Assembly (NCBI GenBank): GCA_964399985.1
Contig: CAYNRY010000001.1
Span: 434,001-498,000, forward strand
DNA from: Micavibrio_B sp964399985
GTDB taxonomy: Bacteria > Pseudomonadota > Alphaproteobacteria > Micavibrionales > Micavibrionaceae
Length of the DNA stretch: 64,000 bases
Direction of reading: 5' to 3'
Shown here piece by piece: positions 26,774 through 36,689 of the stretch. Below the pieces are notes generated by a model that was not told where the DNA came from, did not search any database, and worked only from the letters and a program-made list of their open reading frames with translations. A program made the position numbers and the translations under genes. How positions within the stretch are numbered: the stretch's first letter is position 1; the number at the start of each line of letters is the position of its first letter.

Positions 26774-27301
26774 ATGCAGAAAGAAGATATCCCATTCAAA
26801 AACTATAACCATGACGTGAAAATGGAAAACGGCTTCCATTTTACCATTGATCGCGATGGGCATTGGTATTGCCACGATCCGGCCATGGGTGTCGGGCCGA
26901 TTAAAAATGAGCGTATTTCAAAGCTCTTTGCCGGAGCGGGAAGCGGAAAATTTGCCGGAAAAGGTCTTTCGCGGGACGAAAACGGGCGCTATTGGCTCAA
27001 AGCGCCGCCAGCGGATATTTACGGAATCGATGTCGAAGACGTGCCCTTCGTCGTTACCAGCTACGAGTTGCAAGATGCAGATCTGGTTTTAAAAACGAAT
27101 TTTGGCGAAGAGGTCATTCTCGATGACCGGAAAAGTTTTATTTTGAAAGACGGCGTTCCTTATATCGAGGTTAGGGACGGATTGATGGCGAGGATTGGGC
27201 GCAATGTTTTTTATCAGCTCGCCGAAAAATCGGTCGAGCGAAACGGGAAGCTCGGGATTATGCTCGGCGATAGATTTCATGAATTAGGACAAGCTTCATG
27301 A
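26774..27301 (+). CDS. DUF1285 domain protein
   Basis: A 175-residue soluble protein with FTIDRDGHWYCHDPAMGVGP and WLKAPPADIYGIDVEDVPFV, the recognisable DUF1285 core. Function unknown. The ATG at 26774 preceded by GTAGAGGG was preferred over two earlier in-frame starts without ribosome sites. Diverges from moxR and overlaps the CCA-transferase by 4 bases, so the pair is probably co-translated. Confidence 0.8.
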   Translation: MQKEDIPFKNYNHDVKMENGFHFTIDRDGHWYCHDPAMGVGPIKNERISKLFAGAGSGKFAGKGLSRDENGRYWLKAPPADIYGIDVEDVPFVVTSYELQDADLVLKTNFGEEVILDDRKSFILKDGVPYIEVRDGLMARIGRNVFYQLAEKSVERNGKLGIMLGDRFHELGQAS

Positions 27302-28479
27302 AGCCTGTCAAAAAAATAAAACTTAGTGGCTTGATGGCATCGAAAGCGGTGCGACGCATTTTCGATATTCTTCAGGAAGATAAAAAAAGGCTGCAAATCC
27401 TGTTTGTCGGCGGCTGCGTCCGTAATGTGCTTTTGAAAGAGTCTGTATCGGATATCGATCTGGCGACGATCTGGACGCCGGAGCAGGTGAGCGCCAAATT
27501 GAAAACTGCGGGTGTTAAAGTCGTGCCCACCGGTATCGAGCATGGAACGGTGACGGCGGTCATCGAAGGCGTGCCGATTCAGATTACGACATTGAGGCGC
27601 GATATCGATACCGATGGCCGTCACGCCAAAGTGTCCTATACGGATGACTGGCTGGAAGATGCGAGGCGGCGCGACTTTACGATGAATACGCTGCTAGCCG
27701 ATATCAAAGGTAATATCTTCGATCCGCTCAGCAGAGGGCTTGCAGATCTTGAAAAGCGCAAAGTCATTTTCGTCGGCGATCCGGCAACGCGGATTAAGGA
27801 AGATTTTCTGCGCATCCTGCGTTTTTTTCGTTTCCATGCATGGTACGGCAAAGGCAAGCCGGATGCAAAAGCCTTGGCAGCTTGTACCGGTGCTGCACGA
27901 AATTTAAAAACGCTTTCAAAAGAACGCGTTACGCAAGAGATTTTAAAAATTTTATTAAGTCCAAAGCCTGAAATCTTTGGTTTAATGTTTGAAAACAAAA
28001 TCTTGGTTGAATTATATAATAAAAAATTTAACGCCAGTTATTTTTCTTACATTCGTAAATTGGATAATCAGCGCGCGGGAAATATATCAACCGGCCTTCT
28101 CAATCTGTCGGGGTTTTCTAAAACAGGCGCGGAGCGTATCGAAAATCAATTACGCTTATCAAACAAACAGATAAAACTTATTAATGAAGTGATTTTTTAT
28201 TTAAAAACATTCAAGGAAATTTCAGAACGTGAACTTAAAGTTTTACTTTACCGTGCCGGACATGAGGCCGCAGAACTGGTCCTGATATCGCGCCTGTTAT
28301 TGGACGAGGTAAGCATTACGGCAGGGCGAAAATGGATTTCATTTTTAAGATCGGTGGCGCGGCCAGTCATGCCATTGCGTGGGCAGGATTTAATCAATCA
28401 GGGCATGAGGCCAGGTCCCGACATCAAAAAAGCGCTCGAAAAATTTGAGCGCTCTTGGATCAGGAAGGGATTTAAATAA
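27298..28479 (+). CDS. CCA tRNA nucleotidyltransferase / poly(A) polymerase family
   Basis: Class II nucleotidyltransferase expected to add or repair the 3' CCA end of tRNAs. 393 residues. The active-site region is LFVGGCVRNVLLKESVSDID (Gly-Gly and DxD), with DDWLEDARRRDFTMNTLLAD and EDFLRILRFFRFHAWYG downstream, typical of the family. The C-terminal part is helical and AT-richer at 27.95-28.25 kb. Starts on the DUF1285 stop (ATGA). Confidence 0.92.
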   Translation: MKPVKKIKLSGLMASKAVRRIFDILQEDKKRLQILFVGGCVRNVLLKESVSDIDLATIWTPEQVSAKLKTAGVKVVPTGIEHGTVTAVIEGVPIQITTLRRDIDTDGRHAKVSYTDDWLEDARRRDFTMNTLLADIKGNIFDPLSRGLADLEKRKVIFVGDPATRIKEDFLRILRFFRFHAWYGKGKPDAKALAACTGAARNLKTLSKERVTQEILKILLSPKPEIFGLMFENKILVELYNKKFNASYFSYIRKLDNQRAGNISTGLLNLSGFSKTGAERIENQLRLSNKQIKLINEVIFYLKTFKEISERELKVLLYRAGHEAAELVLISRLLLDEVSITAGRKWISFLRSVARPVMPLRGQDLINQGMRPGPDIKKALEKFERSWIRKGFK

Positions 28480-28660
28480 ATGGGAAAGATAATTGTCTTT
28501 TCCTCATGTTCAGCGAATCTTCCATGCTCTTATAATCAGAATCGACTTTGAGAGCGGTGTCGCCATTCATTATATTTTCAAAATGTTCGCTGATCGTTAT
28601 TCTCATAATCGGAACATGCGGGCGTTTCTTTTGTTTTTCGGCTTCTTCTTCGTGGTACAT
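28472..28660 (-). CDS. Small hypothetical protein, 62 aa
   Basis: A short charged protein (MYHEEEAEKQKKRPHVPIM) without recognised domain. The ATG at 28660 lies 4 bases after the trmL stop, and its stop overlaps the CCA-transferase stop by 8 bases. The tight fit to trmL suggests a real co-transcribed gene, but coding evidence is weak. Confidence 0.4.
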   Translation of the reverse strand: MYHEEEAEKQKKRPHVPIMRITISEHFENIMNGDTALKVDSDYKSMEDSLNMRKRQLSFPFI

Positions 28661-28664
28661 GTGT

Positions 28665-29123
28665 CTACCCAATAGATTTGTTAATATTGATCTGTCGCAT
28701 GGCTTCGGCCAAGGCAATACCGCCGGACATAGCGACGTTGAAGGAACGGATTTTCGGGCTCATGGGTATATAGATACGCTCATGGGCATGGTTATGAACA
28801 TCGTCGGGCACGCCGGAGCTTTCGCGGCCCAAAAGAAGGATGTCATTATGCTGGAATTTGAAATCTGTATACGGCATGGCCGCCTTGGTGGTCATTAAGA
28901 CAATCCGGCTATTTCGATTGGACTCTGTATAATTATTCCAGCTTTTATAGCGGCGCATTTTGACGGCATCGTAATAATCCATAGCCGATTGCTTGATTTT
29001 ACGCTCATCCCATGGAAAGCCGAAGGGCTCGATCAGGTCGAGCAAAACGTCAAAACCGGCTGCGAGGCGCATCAGCGCCCCGACATTCTGGGGTATATCT
29101 GGTTGATAAGCGGCAAGGATCAT
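28665..29123 (-). CDS. trmL: tRNA (cytidine(34)-2'-O)-methyltransferase TrmL
   Basis: SPOUT-fold enzyme methylating the wobble ribose of tRNA-Leu. 152 residues, normal length. The N-terminus [20 protein letters not shown] and the knot region [20 protein letters not shown], then [20 protein letters not shown], are characteristic. Interestingly a tRNA-Leu(CAA), a substrate type of TrmL, is encoded at 54 kb. Confidence 0.95.
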   Translation of the reverse strand: MILAAYQPDIPQNVGALMRLAAGFDVLLDLIEPFGFPWDERKIKQSAMDYYDAVKMRRYKSWNNYTESNRNSRIVLMTTKAAMPYTDFKFQHNDILLLGRESSGVPDDVHNHAHERIYIPMSPKIRSFNVAMSGGIALAEAMRQININKSIG

Positions 29124-29229
29124 GCCCGACAGAATGTTCTTTTAAGTTTTTTATGTCAAGAGGGTGTCATCTTCTTGACAATAAACGATTCCGGCGGCAA
29201 AAGGGCGGGGAATACGGGGCTGCGGCGGA

Positions 29230-29258
29230 TTGTCACGGCGCTCCTTTTCAAGTATACA
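29230..29258 (+). promoter_or_regulatory. Probable promoter of the cytochrome bc1 operon
   Basis: TTGTCA (29230-29235), 17 bases, TATACA (29253-29258). Transcription would begin near 29265, leaving a leader of about 30 bases before the Rieske start. Confidence 0.65.
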
Positions 29259-29296
29259 ATTCGATAACGCTAATACTCACCTGTGAAGCACATATA

Positions 29297-29839
29297 ATGA
29301 GCATTGATAATTCCGACAATTCAGAAGGCGGCACGCGCCGCGACTTCCTTTTCATGACCGCCGGAGCCATGGCTGCCGTTGGCGCGGGTTCCGTTGCCTG
29401 GCCGTTTATCGACCAGTGGAATCCGGCGCAAGATACTTTGGCGTTGTCTACTGTCGAGGTCGATCTGAAATCTATTCAGCCGGGACAAGCCGTTACGGTT
29501 ATGTGGCGCGGCAAACCTGTCTTTATTCGTCACCGCACACCAGAAGAAATTAAAGCCGCAGAAGAGGTCGATGTAACGACGCTTCGCGACAAGCAAGAAG
29601 ACAAAGATCGCGTGAAAAAGCCGGAATGGCTGATTATGATCGGGATCTGTACGCACCTTGGCTGCGTACCGCTCGGCCAGAAAACAGGCGAAGTGAAGGG
29701 TGATTATAATGGCTGGTTCTGTCCTTGCCATGGTTCGGCCTATGATACGTCAGGCCGTATTCGCAAAGGCCCTGCGCCGACAAACCTCGAAGTGCCGAAT
29801 TACACATTTGTCAGCGATACGCTGATCCGCGTTGGATAA
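29297..29839 (+). CDS. petA: Ubiquinol-cytochrome c reductase Rieske iron-sulfur subunit
   Basis: Rieske [2Fe-2S] protein of complex III, transferring an electron from ubiquinol to cytochrome c1. 180 residues from ATG 29297. A Tat-type leader ([19 protein letters not shown]) anchors it in the membrane. The cluster ligands are in CTHLGC (118-123) and CPCHGSAYD (142-150). The open frame extends about 95 codons upstream, but that part is not Rieske sequence and lies over the promoter. Heads petA-petB-petC. Confidence 0.96.
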   Translation: MSIDNSDNSEGGTRRDFLFMTAGAMAAVGAGSVAWPFIDQWNPAQDTLALSTVEVDLKSIQPGQAVTVMWRGKPVFIRHRTPEEIKAAEEVDVTTLRDKQEDKDRVKKPEWLIMIGICTHLGCVPLGQKTGEVKGDYNGWFCPCHGSAYDTSGRIRKGPAPTNLEVPNYTFVSDTLIRVG

Positions 29840-29857
29840 GAATTTAGGAATAAGATT

Positions 29858-31306
29858 ATGAGCTCTCACGAACACGACCGCGTCGCCTTCCAAAATCCCG
29901 TTATCGAATGGGTCGATCAGCGCTTGCCGATTTTCTCCATGCTGACGAAAGAATACGGCGTATTTCCGACACCGAAGAATTTCAACTATTTCTGGAATTT
30001 CGGCGCGATTGCCATGGTGATGCTGGTGACGATGATCATCACTGGCATTACGCTGTCGATGCATTATGTCGCCAACTCTCACCTCGCTTTTGACTCGGTC
30101 GAGCGTATCATGCGCGACGTCAATTACGGCTGGCTGATCCGCTACATACATATGAACGGGGCATCGTTCTTCTTTATTGCGGTGTACATCCATATTTTCC
30201 GCGGAATGTATTACGGCTCTTACAAGCGCCCGCGCGAATTGCTTTGGATGCTCGGTGTTTTGATTTTCCTTTTAATGATGGCGACCGCATTCATGGGCTA
30301 TGTTCTACCATGGGGCCAGATGAGCTTCTGGGGCGCGACCGTTATTACGAATTTATTCTCGGCGATTCCGCTTGTCGGCCCGGGAATCGTTGAATGGATG
30401 TGGGGCGGCTTCTCCGTCGATAATCCAACATTGAACCGTTTCTTCTCGCTGCATTTCCTGTTGCCGTTCGTGATATGTGCGGTTGTCGGGCTTCACATCT
30501 GGGCGCTTCATGTCACTGGATCGAACAACCCGACCGGTATCGACGTAAAGAGCAATCAGGATACGGTGCCGTTCCATCCTTATTATACAATTAAAGACAG
30601 TTTCGGAATTTTGGTGTTCCTGATCTTCTTTGTACTGGCGACGTTCTTCTTCCCGAACTTCCTTGGTCACACCGATAATTATATTCCGGCCAATCCGCTG
30701 GTAACGCCGGCGCATATCGTTCCTGAATGGTACTTCCTGCCGTTCTACGCGATGCTGCGCGCGATCAACTTCGATATCAATCCGATCATGATCGTGGGGC
30801 TTGCCGGTATCGTCTATTACGGTTTCGAAGTGTTCTTCAAAAAATCCGATTACTTCGATAAAAAGAATCTTGCGGCTTTGGCTGTTGGCGGTCTTCTGGC
30901 CTTGGTTGGTCTGGTTGGTGCGTTCTATCCGGAGTTTCACATACCTTTGACCGATATCAAGATCATTGAAGCCAAGCTGGGCGGCGTTCTGGCGATGTTT
31001 GGCTCTATCGCGATCCTGTTCGTTCTGCCGTTTCTGGATTCCCATCCGGTTCGCAGTGCTGTCTATCGTCCGATCTACCGCGTGGCATTAATCGCGCTGG
31101 TCGTGGCAGTGTTCGGCCTTGGCAAGCTGGGCGGTATGATGCCGGATGTTCCGCTGCTCGGTCCGATTACGACAACGCATATGTCGCAATTGCTGACCTT
31201 ATACTATTTCGGGTTTTTCCTTGCCATCATTCCATGGCTTAACAGGCACGAAGTGGCAAAGCCTATGCCAGCGAGTATTCATGAAGCCGTTCTGCAGAAT
31301 AAATGA
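29858..31306 (+). CDS. petB: Cytochrome b of the bc1 complex, with an unusual internal insertion
   Basis: Di-heme membrane subunit of complex III carrying both quinone sites. 482 residues against the usual 400-430. Core features are intact: [20 protein letters not shown], the heme-ligand helix [20 protein letters not shown], the Qo motif PEWYFLPFY, and [20 protein letters not shown] near the end. Between LRAI (residue 303) and KLGG (about 373), where most relatives have only two or three residues, there are about 68 extra ones that include hydrophobic stretches ([20 protein letters not shown] and [20 protein letters not shown]). See findings. Overlaps petC by 4 bases. Confidence 0.95.
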   Translation: MSSHEHDRVAFQNPVIEWVDQRLPIFSMLTKEYGVFPTPKNFNYFWNFGAIAMVMLVTMIITGITLSMHYVANSHLAFDSVERIMRDVNYGWLIRYIHMNGASFFFIAVYIHIFRGMYYGSYKRPRELLWMLGVLIFLLMMATAFMGYVLPWGQMSFWGATVITNLFSAIPLVGPGIVEWMWGGFSVDNPTLNRFFSLHFLLPFVICAVVGLHIWALHVTGSNNPTGIDVKSNQDTVPFHPYYTIKDSFGILVFLIFFVLATFFFPNFLGHTDNYIPANPLVTPAHIVPEWYFLPFYAMLRAINFDINPIMIVGLAGIVYYGFEVFFKKSDYFDKKNLAALAVGGLLALVGLVGAFYPEFHIPLTDIKIIEAKLGGVLAMFGSIAILFVLPFLDSHPVRSAVYRPIYRVALIALVVAVFGLGKLGGMMPDVPLLGPITTTHMSQLLTLYYFGFFLAIIPWLNRHEVAKPMPASIHEAVLQNK

Positions 31307-32082
31307 GAAAACAAATGATTAAAAAATCAATCCTGACATTATCTGTTTTAGCTGCGCTGGCATCGCCTGTTCTCGCAGCCGAAGGAGCCAAGCCTCATCT
31401 GCCGGAACTGGACTGGTCGTTCAATGGCCCATTCGGAACCTATGACAAGGCGGCGCTGCAACGCGGTTTCCTTGTCTACAAACAAGTCTGCGCGGCATGC
31501 CACGGCCTCGATAAAATGTATTACCGTCATCTTGGCGCACTCGGCTATTCCGATGCACAACTCAAGACAATCGCCGCGGAAGTAACCGTCACTGACGGCC
31601 CGAACGATGAAGGCGATATGTTCGATCGTCCGGGACGACCATCTGACAGGATCAAAAAACCGTTTGCCAATGACAAGGCTGCGATGTTCGCCAATAATGG
31701 TGCGCTGCCGCCCGATTTATCCTTGATTACCAAAGCCCGTCACGGCGGTGCGGACTATGTCTATGCGATTTTGACAGGATATGAAGAGCCGCCGGAAGGT
31801 ACGACCCTTATGGCAGGCCAGCACTATAATAAAGCAAAGGACGGCCATATCATCGCAATGGCGCCGCCGCTCGTTTCTGACGGTCAGGTTCCATACGAAG
31901 ATACCGCAACGCCGCAAACGGTCGATCAGTATGCCAAAGACGTTTCGCATTTCCTGACCTGGGCCGCCGAGCCTGAGATGGAACAAAGGAAACGTATGGG
32001 AGTAAAGGTTATTGTCTTTTTGGCGTTCTTTGCTGCTATAATGTATGCTGTTAAGCGTAAAATCTGGCAAAACCAGCACTGA
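31303..32082 (+). CDS. petC: Cytochrome c1
   Basis: Heme c subunit of complex III, accepting electrons from the Rieske protein. 259 residues with signal peptide ([19 protein letters not shown]), heme site CAACH at 63-67, the conserved [20 protein letters not shown], and a C-terminal membrane anchor ([20 protein letters not shown]). Starts on the petB stop; an ATG 4 codons in is an alternative. Confidence 0.96.
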   Translation: MRKQMIKKSILTLSVLAALASPVLAAEGAKPHLPELDWSFNGPFGTYDKAALQRGFLVYKQVCAACHGLDKMYYRHLGALGYSDAQLKTIAAEVTVTDGPNDEGDMFDRPGRPSDRIKKPFANDKAAMFANNGALPPDLSLITKARHGGADYVYAILTGYEEPPEGTTLMAGQHYNKAKDGHIIAMAPPLVSDGQVPYEDTATPQTVDQYAKDVSHFLTWAAEPEMEQRKRMGVKVIVFLAFFAAIMYAVKRKIWQNQH

Positions 32083-32089
32083 GGCTCAA

Positions 32090-32356
32090 ATGGCGAAATC
32101 AACAGGTCCGACGAATCCAAAAGAATTTCTGATCAAGTCGAAATTCTATAAAGCTGTATCCCTTGTATTTGTCGTGCTTGGCCTTGTTGTCTTCATGATC
32201 CTATATGTTGCGAATGTAGAGGGTCGACTGATGGAAGCTTTGAAGAATCCGTTCACCATAGGCATGTTTATTATTCCGTTTCTGCCCGCGGCGATATTGT
32301 CGTTTATGGCGGATCGCAATGAGAAAAAATATAACAAGCTGACTCAGGGCAAATAA
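32090..32356 (+). CDS. Small two-helix membrane protein downstream of petC
   Basis: An 88-residue protein with helices at about 21-40 (AVSLVFVVLGLVVFMILYVA) and 55-72 (FTIGMFIIPFLPAAILSFMA), and charged ends. Not recognised. It starts 7 bases after petC and is clearly in the same operon, so it could be an accessory subunit or assembly factor of the bc1 complex; that is inference. The ATG at 32090 was preferred over a longer form that overlaps petC. Confidence 0.7.
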   Translation: MAKSTGPTNPKEFLIKSKFYKAVSLVFVVLGLVVFMILYVANVEGRLMEALKNPFTIGMFIIPFLPAAILSFMADRNEKKYNKLTQGK

Positions 32357-32362
32357 GCCCGC

Positions 32363-32914
32363 ATGAAGGATTCCAAAACTGAAGTTCTGGATTTCTGGTT
32401 TATTGAAACATTGCCTGTACAGTGGTTTCAGAAAAGCGACGAATTCGACAGTCTAATCAGGGAGCGTTTTTTGTCGCTCTACGAGCAGGCAAAAGAAGGT
32501 TATTACGATAGCTGGATGCAGGATGCCGATGGCCATCTGGCGTTATGCCTTATCCTCGATCAATTTCCGCGCAATATGTTCAGGAATTCGCCACTGGCTT
32601 TTGAAACAGATGCTAAAGCGTTGACGGTTTCAAAGAAAGCCATTGCACTGGGACTTGATCAAATCCTCGTGCCGCACAAAAGACGGTTTTTATATCTGCC
32701 GTTCGAACACAGCGAGAATCTGGAAGATCAGCAGCGCAGCGTCGAATTATTTGCCACGATGCAGGATGATGATCCGCTCGGTTATGATTATTCTCTTCGG
32801 CATTTGAAAGTCATTGAGCAATTCGGACGCTTCCCGCATCGCAATGAAGTATTAGGACGCGAAAATACAGCGGAAGAAGCAGAATATCTGGCGCAGGGCG
32901 GATCGGGCTTCTAA
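32363..32914 (+). CDS. DUF924 family protein
   Basis: A 183-residue soluble helical protein with the DUF924 hallmarks: EVLDFWF at the start, ALCLILDQFPRNMFRNSPLA near residue 60 and FLYLPFEHSENLEDQ near residue 112. The fold is TPR-like; function is unknown. It begins 6 bases after the petC-linked gene, so it may be transcribed with the bc1 operon. Confidence 0.9.
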   Translation: MKDSKTEVLDFWFIETLPVQWFQKSDEFDSLIRERFLSLYEQAKEGYYDSWMQDADGHLALCLILDQFPRNMFRNSPLAFETDAKALTVSKKAIALGLDQILVPHKRRFLYLPFEHSENLEDQQRSVELFATMQDDDPLGYDYSLRHLKVIEQFGRFPHRNEVLGRENTAEEAEYLAQGGSGF

Positions 32915-32997
32915 TAGCAATAATCTTGTAAAGTAATTGCAATCGCTCGCCTTTAACGTTACGATTCTCCATTACTTTCCTCCGACTACAATCAATT

Positions 32998-34686
32998 ATG
33001 GCCAGCGTTACTCTCCTTCATATCATCGGCGGTGTCTGCCTTTTGCTTTTCGGCCTTCGATTGGTCCGAAATGGCGTGACGCGCGCCTTTGGGGTGGAGC
33101 TGCGCCGGGCCATTTCCATCAGTACAAAAAACCGTGTCTCGGCTTTTTTCGCCGGCATCGGCGTCACTACGCTTTTGCAGAGCTCGACTGCGACGACGAT
33201 GATTATCGCCAGTTTTGCCGGGCAAGGCCTGATTGGCGCAACCGCCGGTCTGGCAGTTGTCTTGGGCGCGGATGTCGGGACGACAATTGTCGCACAAGTT
33301 TTGACGTTTGATCTTTCATGGCTGTCATCGGCGATGCTGATCGTCGGTTATTTCTTCTATGCCGGAAAAAACCAGTCAGGGCCGATGCGTCAGGTTGGAC
33401 GTATTCTGGTTGGTCTCGGACTTATGATGCTGGCGCTGGCGCTTATTAAAGGGGCCGCCGCGCCACTGAAAGAATCCGAAACCTTGCCATTGATTTTAAA
33501 GCCATTATCCGGTGATCCGCTTTTGGCTGTAATTTTCGGCGCTCTGCTGACATGGCTTTTCCATTCGTCGCTGGCTATTGTGTTGCTTTTAATGTCCATG
33601 GTGCATACGGACTTGATTTCAGTCGAGCTGGCAATCATCATGGTGCTGGGGGCCAATATTGGCAACACGATTGCGCCTTTGCTGTCCGCCCTGAAAGACC
33701 CGCCGGAAGCGGCGCGGATTCCCTGCGGCAATTTGATCATGCGCCTGATCGCCGTATTGGTTAGCCTGTGCTTTGTCAGCTACCTGCCGGAATTTCTGAA
33801 AGAACATAAACTGACCGATTCACGCACGGTTGTTAATTTTCACATGGCGTTCAATATAGCGCTCGCGATTATCTTTCTGCCACTGCTTGATATTGTCGCC
33901 AAAATTGTAACTATTGCCATTCCCAAAAAAGAAGCGCGTGACACTATTTCAACGCCGCAATATCTCGATGAGAAAGTTCTCGAGACGCCGACCGTCGCCC
34001 TGACCAATGCGGCGCGGGAATCTTTGCGCATGGCGGATCTGCTTGATCAAATGTTCAACCAGACATGGAACGCTTTTCAGAAAAAAGATGTCGCTTTGAT
34101 CGAGCGTGCGCGTGCGACGGATATCGCCATTGATACTCTTTATAAAGCGATCAAGAATTACCTGGTGCGCCTCAGTTCGGAAGCCATGAATACAACCGAA
34201 GCCAAGCGTCATTTTCAAGTTTTGACCTTCGCAACGAATATCGAACATGTCGGGGATATTCTCGATAAAAGCATGCTGGCCATGGCAGAGAAAAAAACCA
34301 AGGACGGCAAGAATTTTTCTTCGCAAGGTTTGATCGAGCTGAACAATCTTTTCCGGCTTGTGCTGGAAAGCATGCGCCTTGCGCAAACAGTGTTTATATC
34401 CGGTGATGCGAAACTGGCGCGCCAACTCGTTGAGGACAAGGCGCTGATCAAACAGGCCGAGATGCAGGCTTCCATCAATCACATGGGACGCATGCAGCAG
34501 GGTATCCCTGAAACGCTGGCGACATCTGATTTGCATATGGATATTATCCGCGACCTTCGTCGTATCAACTCCTTGATGGCGGCCATCGCATACCCTATTT
34601 TAGAAGAAGCTGGAGAATTGAAGCCACGTTTGGCGCAAGCTCCGGCGGCAACAGAGGGTATTACGGATGCAAAAACAAACTCATGA
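32998..34686 (+). CDS. Na/Pi cotransporter family protein with PhoU-like tail
   Basis: A 562-residue protein. About 310 N-terminal residues form the NptA/PNaS-type membrane domain with the duplicated QSS signature region (TTLLQSSTATTMIIASFAGQ near residue 60) and LGANIGNTIAPLLSA near residue 217. From about 335 to 540 comes a cytoplasmic PhoU-like helical domain. Probably sodium-dependent phosphate transport or phosphate signalling. The 3' end overlaps the next gene by 20 bases. Confidence 0.88.
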   Translation: MASVTLLHIIGGVCLLLFGLRLVRNGVTRAFGVELRRAISISTKNRVSAFFAGIGVTTLLQSSTATTMIIASFAGQGLIGATAGLAVVLGADVGTTIVAQVLTFDLSWLSSAMLIVGYFFYAGKNQSGPMRQVGRILVGLGLMMLALALIKGAAAPLKESETLPLILKPLSGDPLLAVIFGALLTWLFHSSLAIVLLLMSMVHTDLISVELAIIMVLGANIGNTIAPLLSALKDPPEAARIPCGNLIMRLIAVLVSLCFVSYLPEFLKEHKLTDSRTVVNFHMAFNIALAIIFLPLLDIVAKIVTIAIPKKEARDTISTPQYLDEKVLETPTVALTNAARESLRMADLLDQMFNQTWNAFQKKDVALIERARATDIAIDTLYKAIKNYLVRLSSEAMNTTEAKRHFQVLTFATNIEHVGDILDKSMLAMAEKKTKDGKNFSSQGLIELNNLFRLVLESMRLAQTVFISGDAKLARQLVEDKALIKQAEMQASINHMGRMQQGIPETLATSDLHMDIIRDLRRINSLMAAIAYPILEEAGELKPRLAQAPAATEGITDAKTNS

Positions 34687-36181
34687 TCTTCTCCATAAAC
34701 TAGGTGTTGAATTATACCGCGTAACCGGCGGCAGCTTGATTGTGCATTCACCGATTAATGGGTCGGAGATCGGCGCTGTGACGCCCCATGCGCTTGAAGA
34801 AACCGAAACCGCGGTTCAAAAGTCCGTAAGCGCATTCGAAGAATGGCGTCAGGTTCCGGCGCCAGTTCGCGGTGAATTGGTGCGCCTCTATGGCGAGGAG
34901 TTGCGTAAGGTAAAGACAGATCTTGGCAAGCTTGTTTCTATCGAAGCCGGAAAGATTTTATCCGAAGGTCTTGGTGAAGTGCAGGAGATGATCGATATCT
35001 GTGATTTCGCTGTGGGTCTTTCTCGCCAGCTTTACGGTTTGACGATCGCCTCTGAGCGCCCGGGGCATCATATGCGCGAGACTTGGCATCCGCTCGGTCC
35101 TGTGGCGGTGATTTCTGCGTTTAATTTCCCCGTGGCGGTATGGTGCTGGAATTCAGCGCTAGCCTTTATTTGCGGGGACAGCGTGATCTGGAAGCCATCG
35201 GAAAAAACACCGCTTACGGCACTGGCTTGTCAGTCTTTATTTATCAAGGCGCAGCAAATTTTCCGCTCACGAGGCAATAAGACGCCGGAAAACTTAAGCC
35301 AGGTATTGATCGGTGAGCGCGATATTGGTGAAGCCTTGACTGCGCATCATGCTATTCCTTTGGTCAGTGCAACAGGCTCAACGCGCATGGGCAAGGCGGT
35401 GGCGGAAGTTGTCGGCAAACGTCTGGGCAAATCCTTGCTGGAGCTTGGCGGTAACAATGCGATGATCGTCGCGCCTTCGGCTGATCTTGATATGGCGGTT
35501 CGCGCTATATTATTCGGGGCGGTCGGTACGGCAGGACAACGCTGCACAACGCTGCGCCGTTTGATCGTGCATGACAGTGTGGCAAAGAAACTTATTCCTT
35601 CTCTCGTGAAAGCCTATGAATCTTTGCCAATTGGCAATCCTTTGGAACCGGGCACGCTTGTCGGGCCATTGATTGATAAGGCCGCTTTTAACGCGATGCA
35701 ACTTGCGCTTCATAACGCGAAAGAGCAGGGCGGTGAAATTCTCACGGGCGGCGCGCAGGTGCTAAGCGAGAGCGGCGGTTATTATGTGCGTCCGGCAATT
35801 ATCCGGATGAAATCGCAAAGCGATGTTGTGCGCACCGAAACCTTCGCGCCGATTTTATATGTGATGACCTATGATAAACTTGAGGAGGCGATCAGATTAC
35901 AAAACGATGTGCCGCAAGGCTTATCGTCATGTATCTTTACGCTCGACGTTCGCGAAGCAGAATTGTTTTTGTCAGCCACGGGCAGTGATTGCGGTATCGC
36001 CAATGTGAATATCGGCACATCCGGCGCAGAGATCGGCGGCGCATTCGGCGGGGAGAAAGAAACCGGCGGCGGGCGTGAAAGCGGTTCGGATTCATGGCGC
36101 AACTACATGCGCCGCCAAACGCAGACTATTAATTACTCGTCGAATTTACCGTTGGCGCAGGGCGTAAAATTTACGGTGTAA
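34667..36181 (+). CDS. Aldehyde dehydrogenase, ALDH7 / aminoadipate-semialdehyde type
   Basis: NAD-dependent aldehyde dehydrogenase. 504 residues. Catalytic Cys in GAVGTAGQRCTTLRRLIVHD and Glu in KSLLELGGNNAMIV are present. The stretch ISAFNFPVAVWCWNSALAFI and IGGAFGGEKETGGGRESGSD match the antiquitin/ALDH7 branch, whose members oxidise alpha-aminoadipic or piperideine-6-carboxylate semialdehyde in lysine catabolism. Substrate assignment is from family resemblance only. Overlap with the upstream transporter gene by 20 bases suggests coupling. Confidence 0.88.
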   Translation: MQKQTHDLLHKLGVELYRVTGGSLIVHSPINGSEIGAVTPHALEETETAVQKSVSAFEEWRQVPAPVRGELVRLYGEELRKVKTDLGKLVSIEAGKILSEGLGEVQEMIDICDFAVGLSRQLYGLTIASERPGHHMRETWHPLGPVAVISAFNFPVAVWCWNSALAFICGDSVIWKPSEKTPLTALACQSLFIKAQQIFRSRGNKTPENLSQVLIGERDIGEALTAHHAIPLVSATGSTRMGKAVAEVVGKRLGKSLLELGGNNAMIVAPSADLDMAVRAILFGAVGTAGQRCTTLRRLIVHDSVAKKLIPSLVKAYESLPIGNPLEPGTLVGPLIDKAAFNAMQLALHNAKEQGGEILTGGAQVLSESGGYYVRPAIIRMKSQSDVVRTETFAPILYVMTYDKLEEAIRLQNDVPQGLSSCIFTLDVREAELFLSATGSDCGIANVNIGTSGAEIGGAFGGEKETGGGRESGSDSWRNYMRRQTQTINYSSNLPLAQGVKFTV

Positions 36182-36428
36182 AGAAACTGGTTTAAGGAAA
36201 ATTTAACCCTTCAAATGTCATAATTAAAGAATGGTGTTCGGTTTTTAAATCCGAGTCTCTCTGAAATTTGAAAGTTTTTGGCCTAGCTGACTCCACTCAG
36301 CAGGATGCAAGCTTTTGTTTTTAAAGAGAACCGGGTTTTCTGAAATGTCTTAACTAAAAAGTTCTCGGCATTTCGGGGCTCAGGCTGGTACCATTACCTA
36401 TTCAAAACATAAACCAAAGGAGATACCC

Positions 36429-36620
36429 ATGAGCCTTGCTCTTCGTAATTCTGTTCCTGCGTCCCGTCTTGAAGCCCTATTATCAAGGAAAGCCGCTGTC
36501 GAAGCAGAGTTGCTGGAAGAGCAGAGGAGTTTTGCATCATCCGATCATAAAATTACTGAATTGAAAAAACGAAAACTCTCCATCAAGGAAGAGATTGAAG
36601 GCATACGCCAGGCTTCGTGA
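36429..36620 (+). CDS. DUF465 (YdcH-like) small protein
   Basis: A 63-residue helical, charged protein. RLEALLSRKAAVEAELLEEQ and ITELKKRKLSIKEEIEGIRQ fit the DUF465 pattern of a short antiparallel coiled coil ending in LKKxKLxLKDxI. Function unknown. An AAAGGAGATACCC ribosome site precedes the ATG. Followed by a terminator; the 247-base gap upstream shows no other gene. Confidence 0.75.
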   Translation: MSLALRNSVPASRLEALLSRKAAVEAELLEEQRSFASSDHKITELKKRKLSIKEEIEGIRQAS

Positions 36621-36643
36621 CGGCCCAAGGTTCACACAAAACA

Positions 36644-36679
36644 AAACCGGCTGCGGAGAAATCCCAGCCGGTTTTTAAT
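36644..36679 (+). terminator. Terminator after the DUF465 gene
   Basis: AAACCGGCTG (36644-36653) pairs with CAGCCGGTTT (36665-36674), followed by TTTAATTT. It also lies just beyond the 3' end of the leftward 201-residue gene. Confidence 0.75.
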
Positions 36680-36689
36680 TTGATGGCAT

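Noticed and set aside
26720..26875. Upstream extension of the MoxR frame
   Set aside because: Overlaps the divergent DUF1285 gene and lacks a ribosome site, while ATG 26719 has AAAGGA.
29012..29296. N-terminal extension of the Rieske gene
   Set aside because: Crosses the promoter and the divergent trmL start; the Tat leader begins at 29297.
30353..31045. 230-codon antisense frame inside cytochrome b
   Set aside because: Shadow of the strongly coding frame; very rich in Arg, His, Gln and Asp as expected from the reverse strand of hydrophobic codons.
36182..36428. Possible small RNA in the gap before the DUF465 gene
   Set aside because: Only a weak GAGAAC/GTTCTC pairing (36326-36366) was seen, with no promoter-terminator pair; it may just be a 5' leader.
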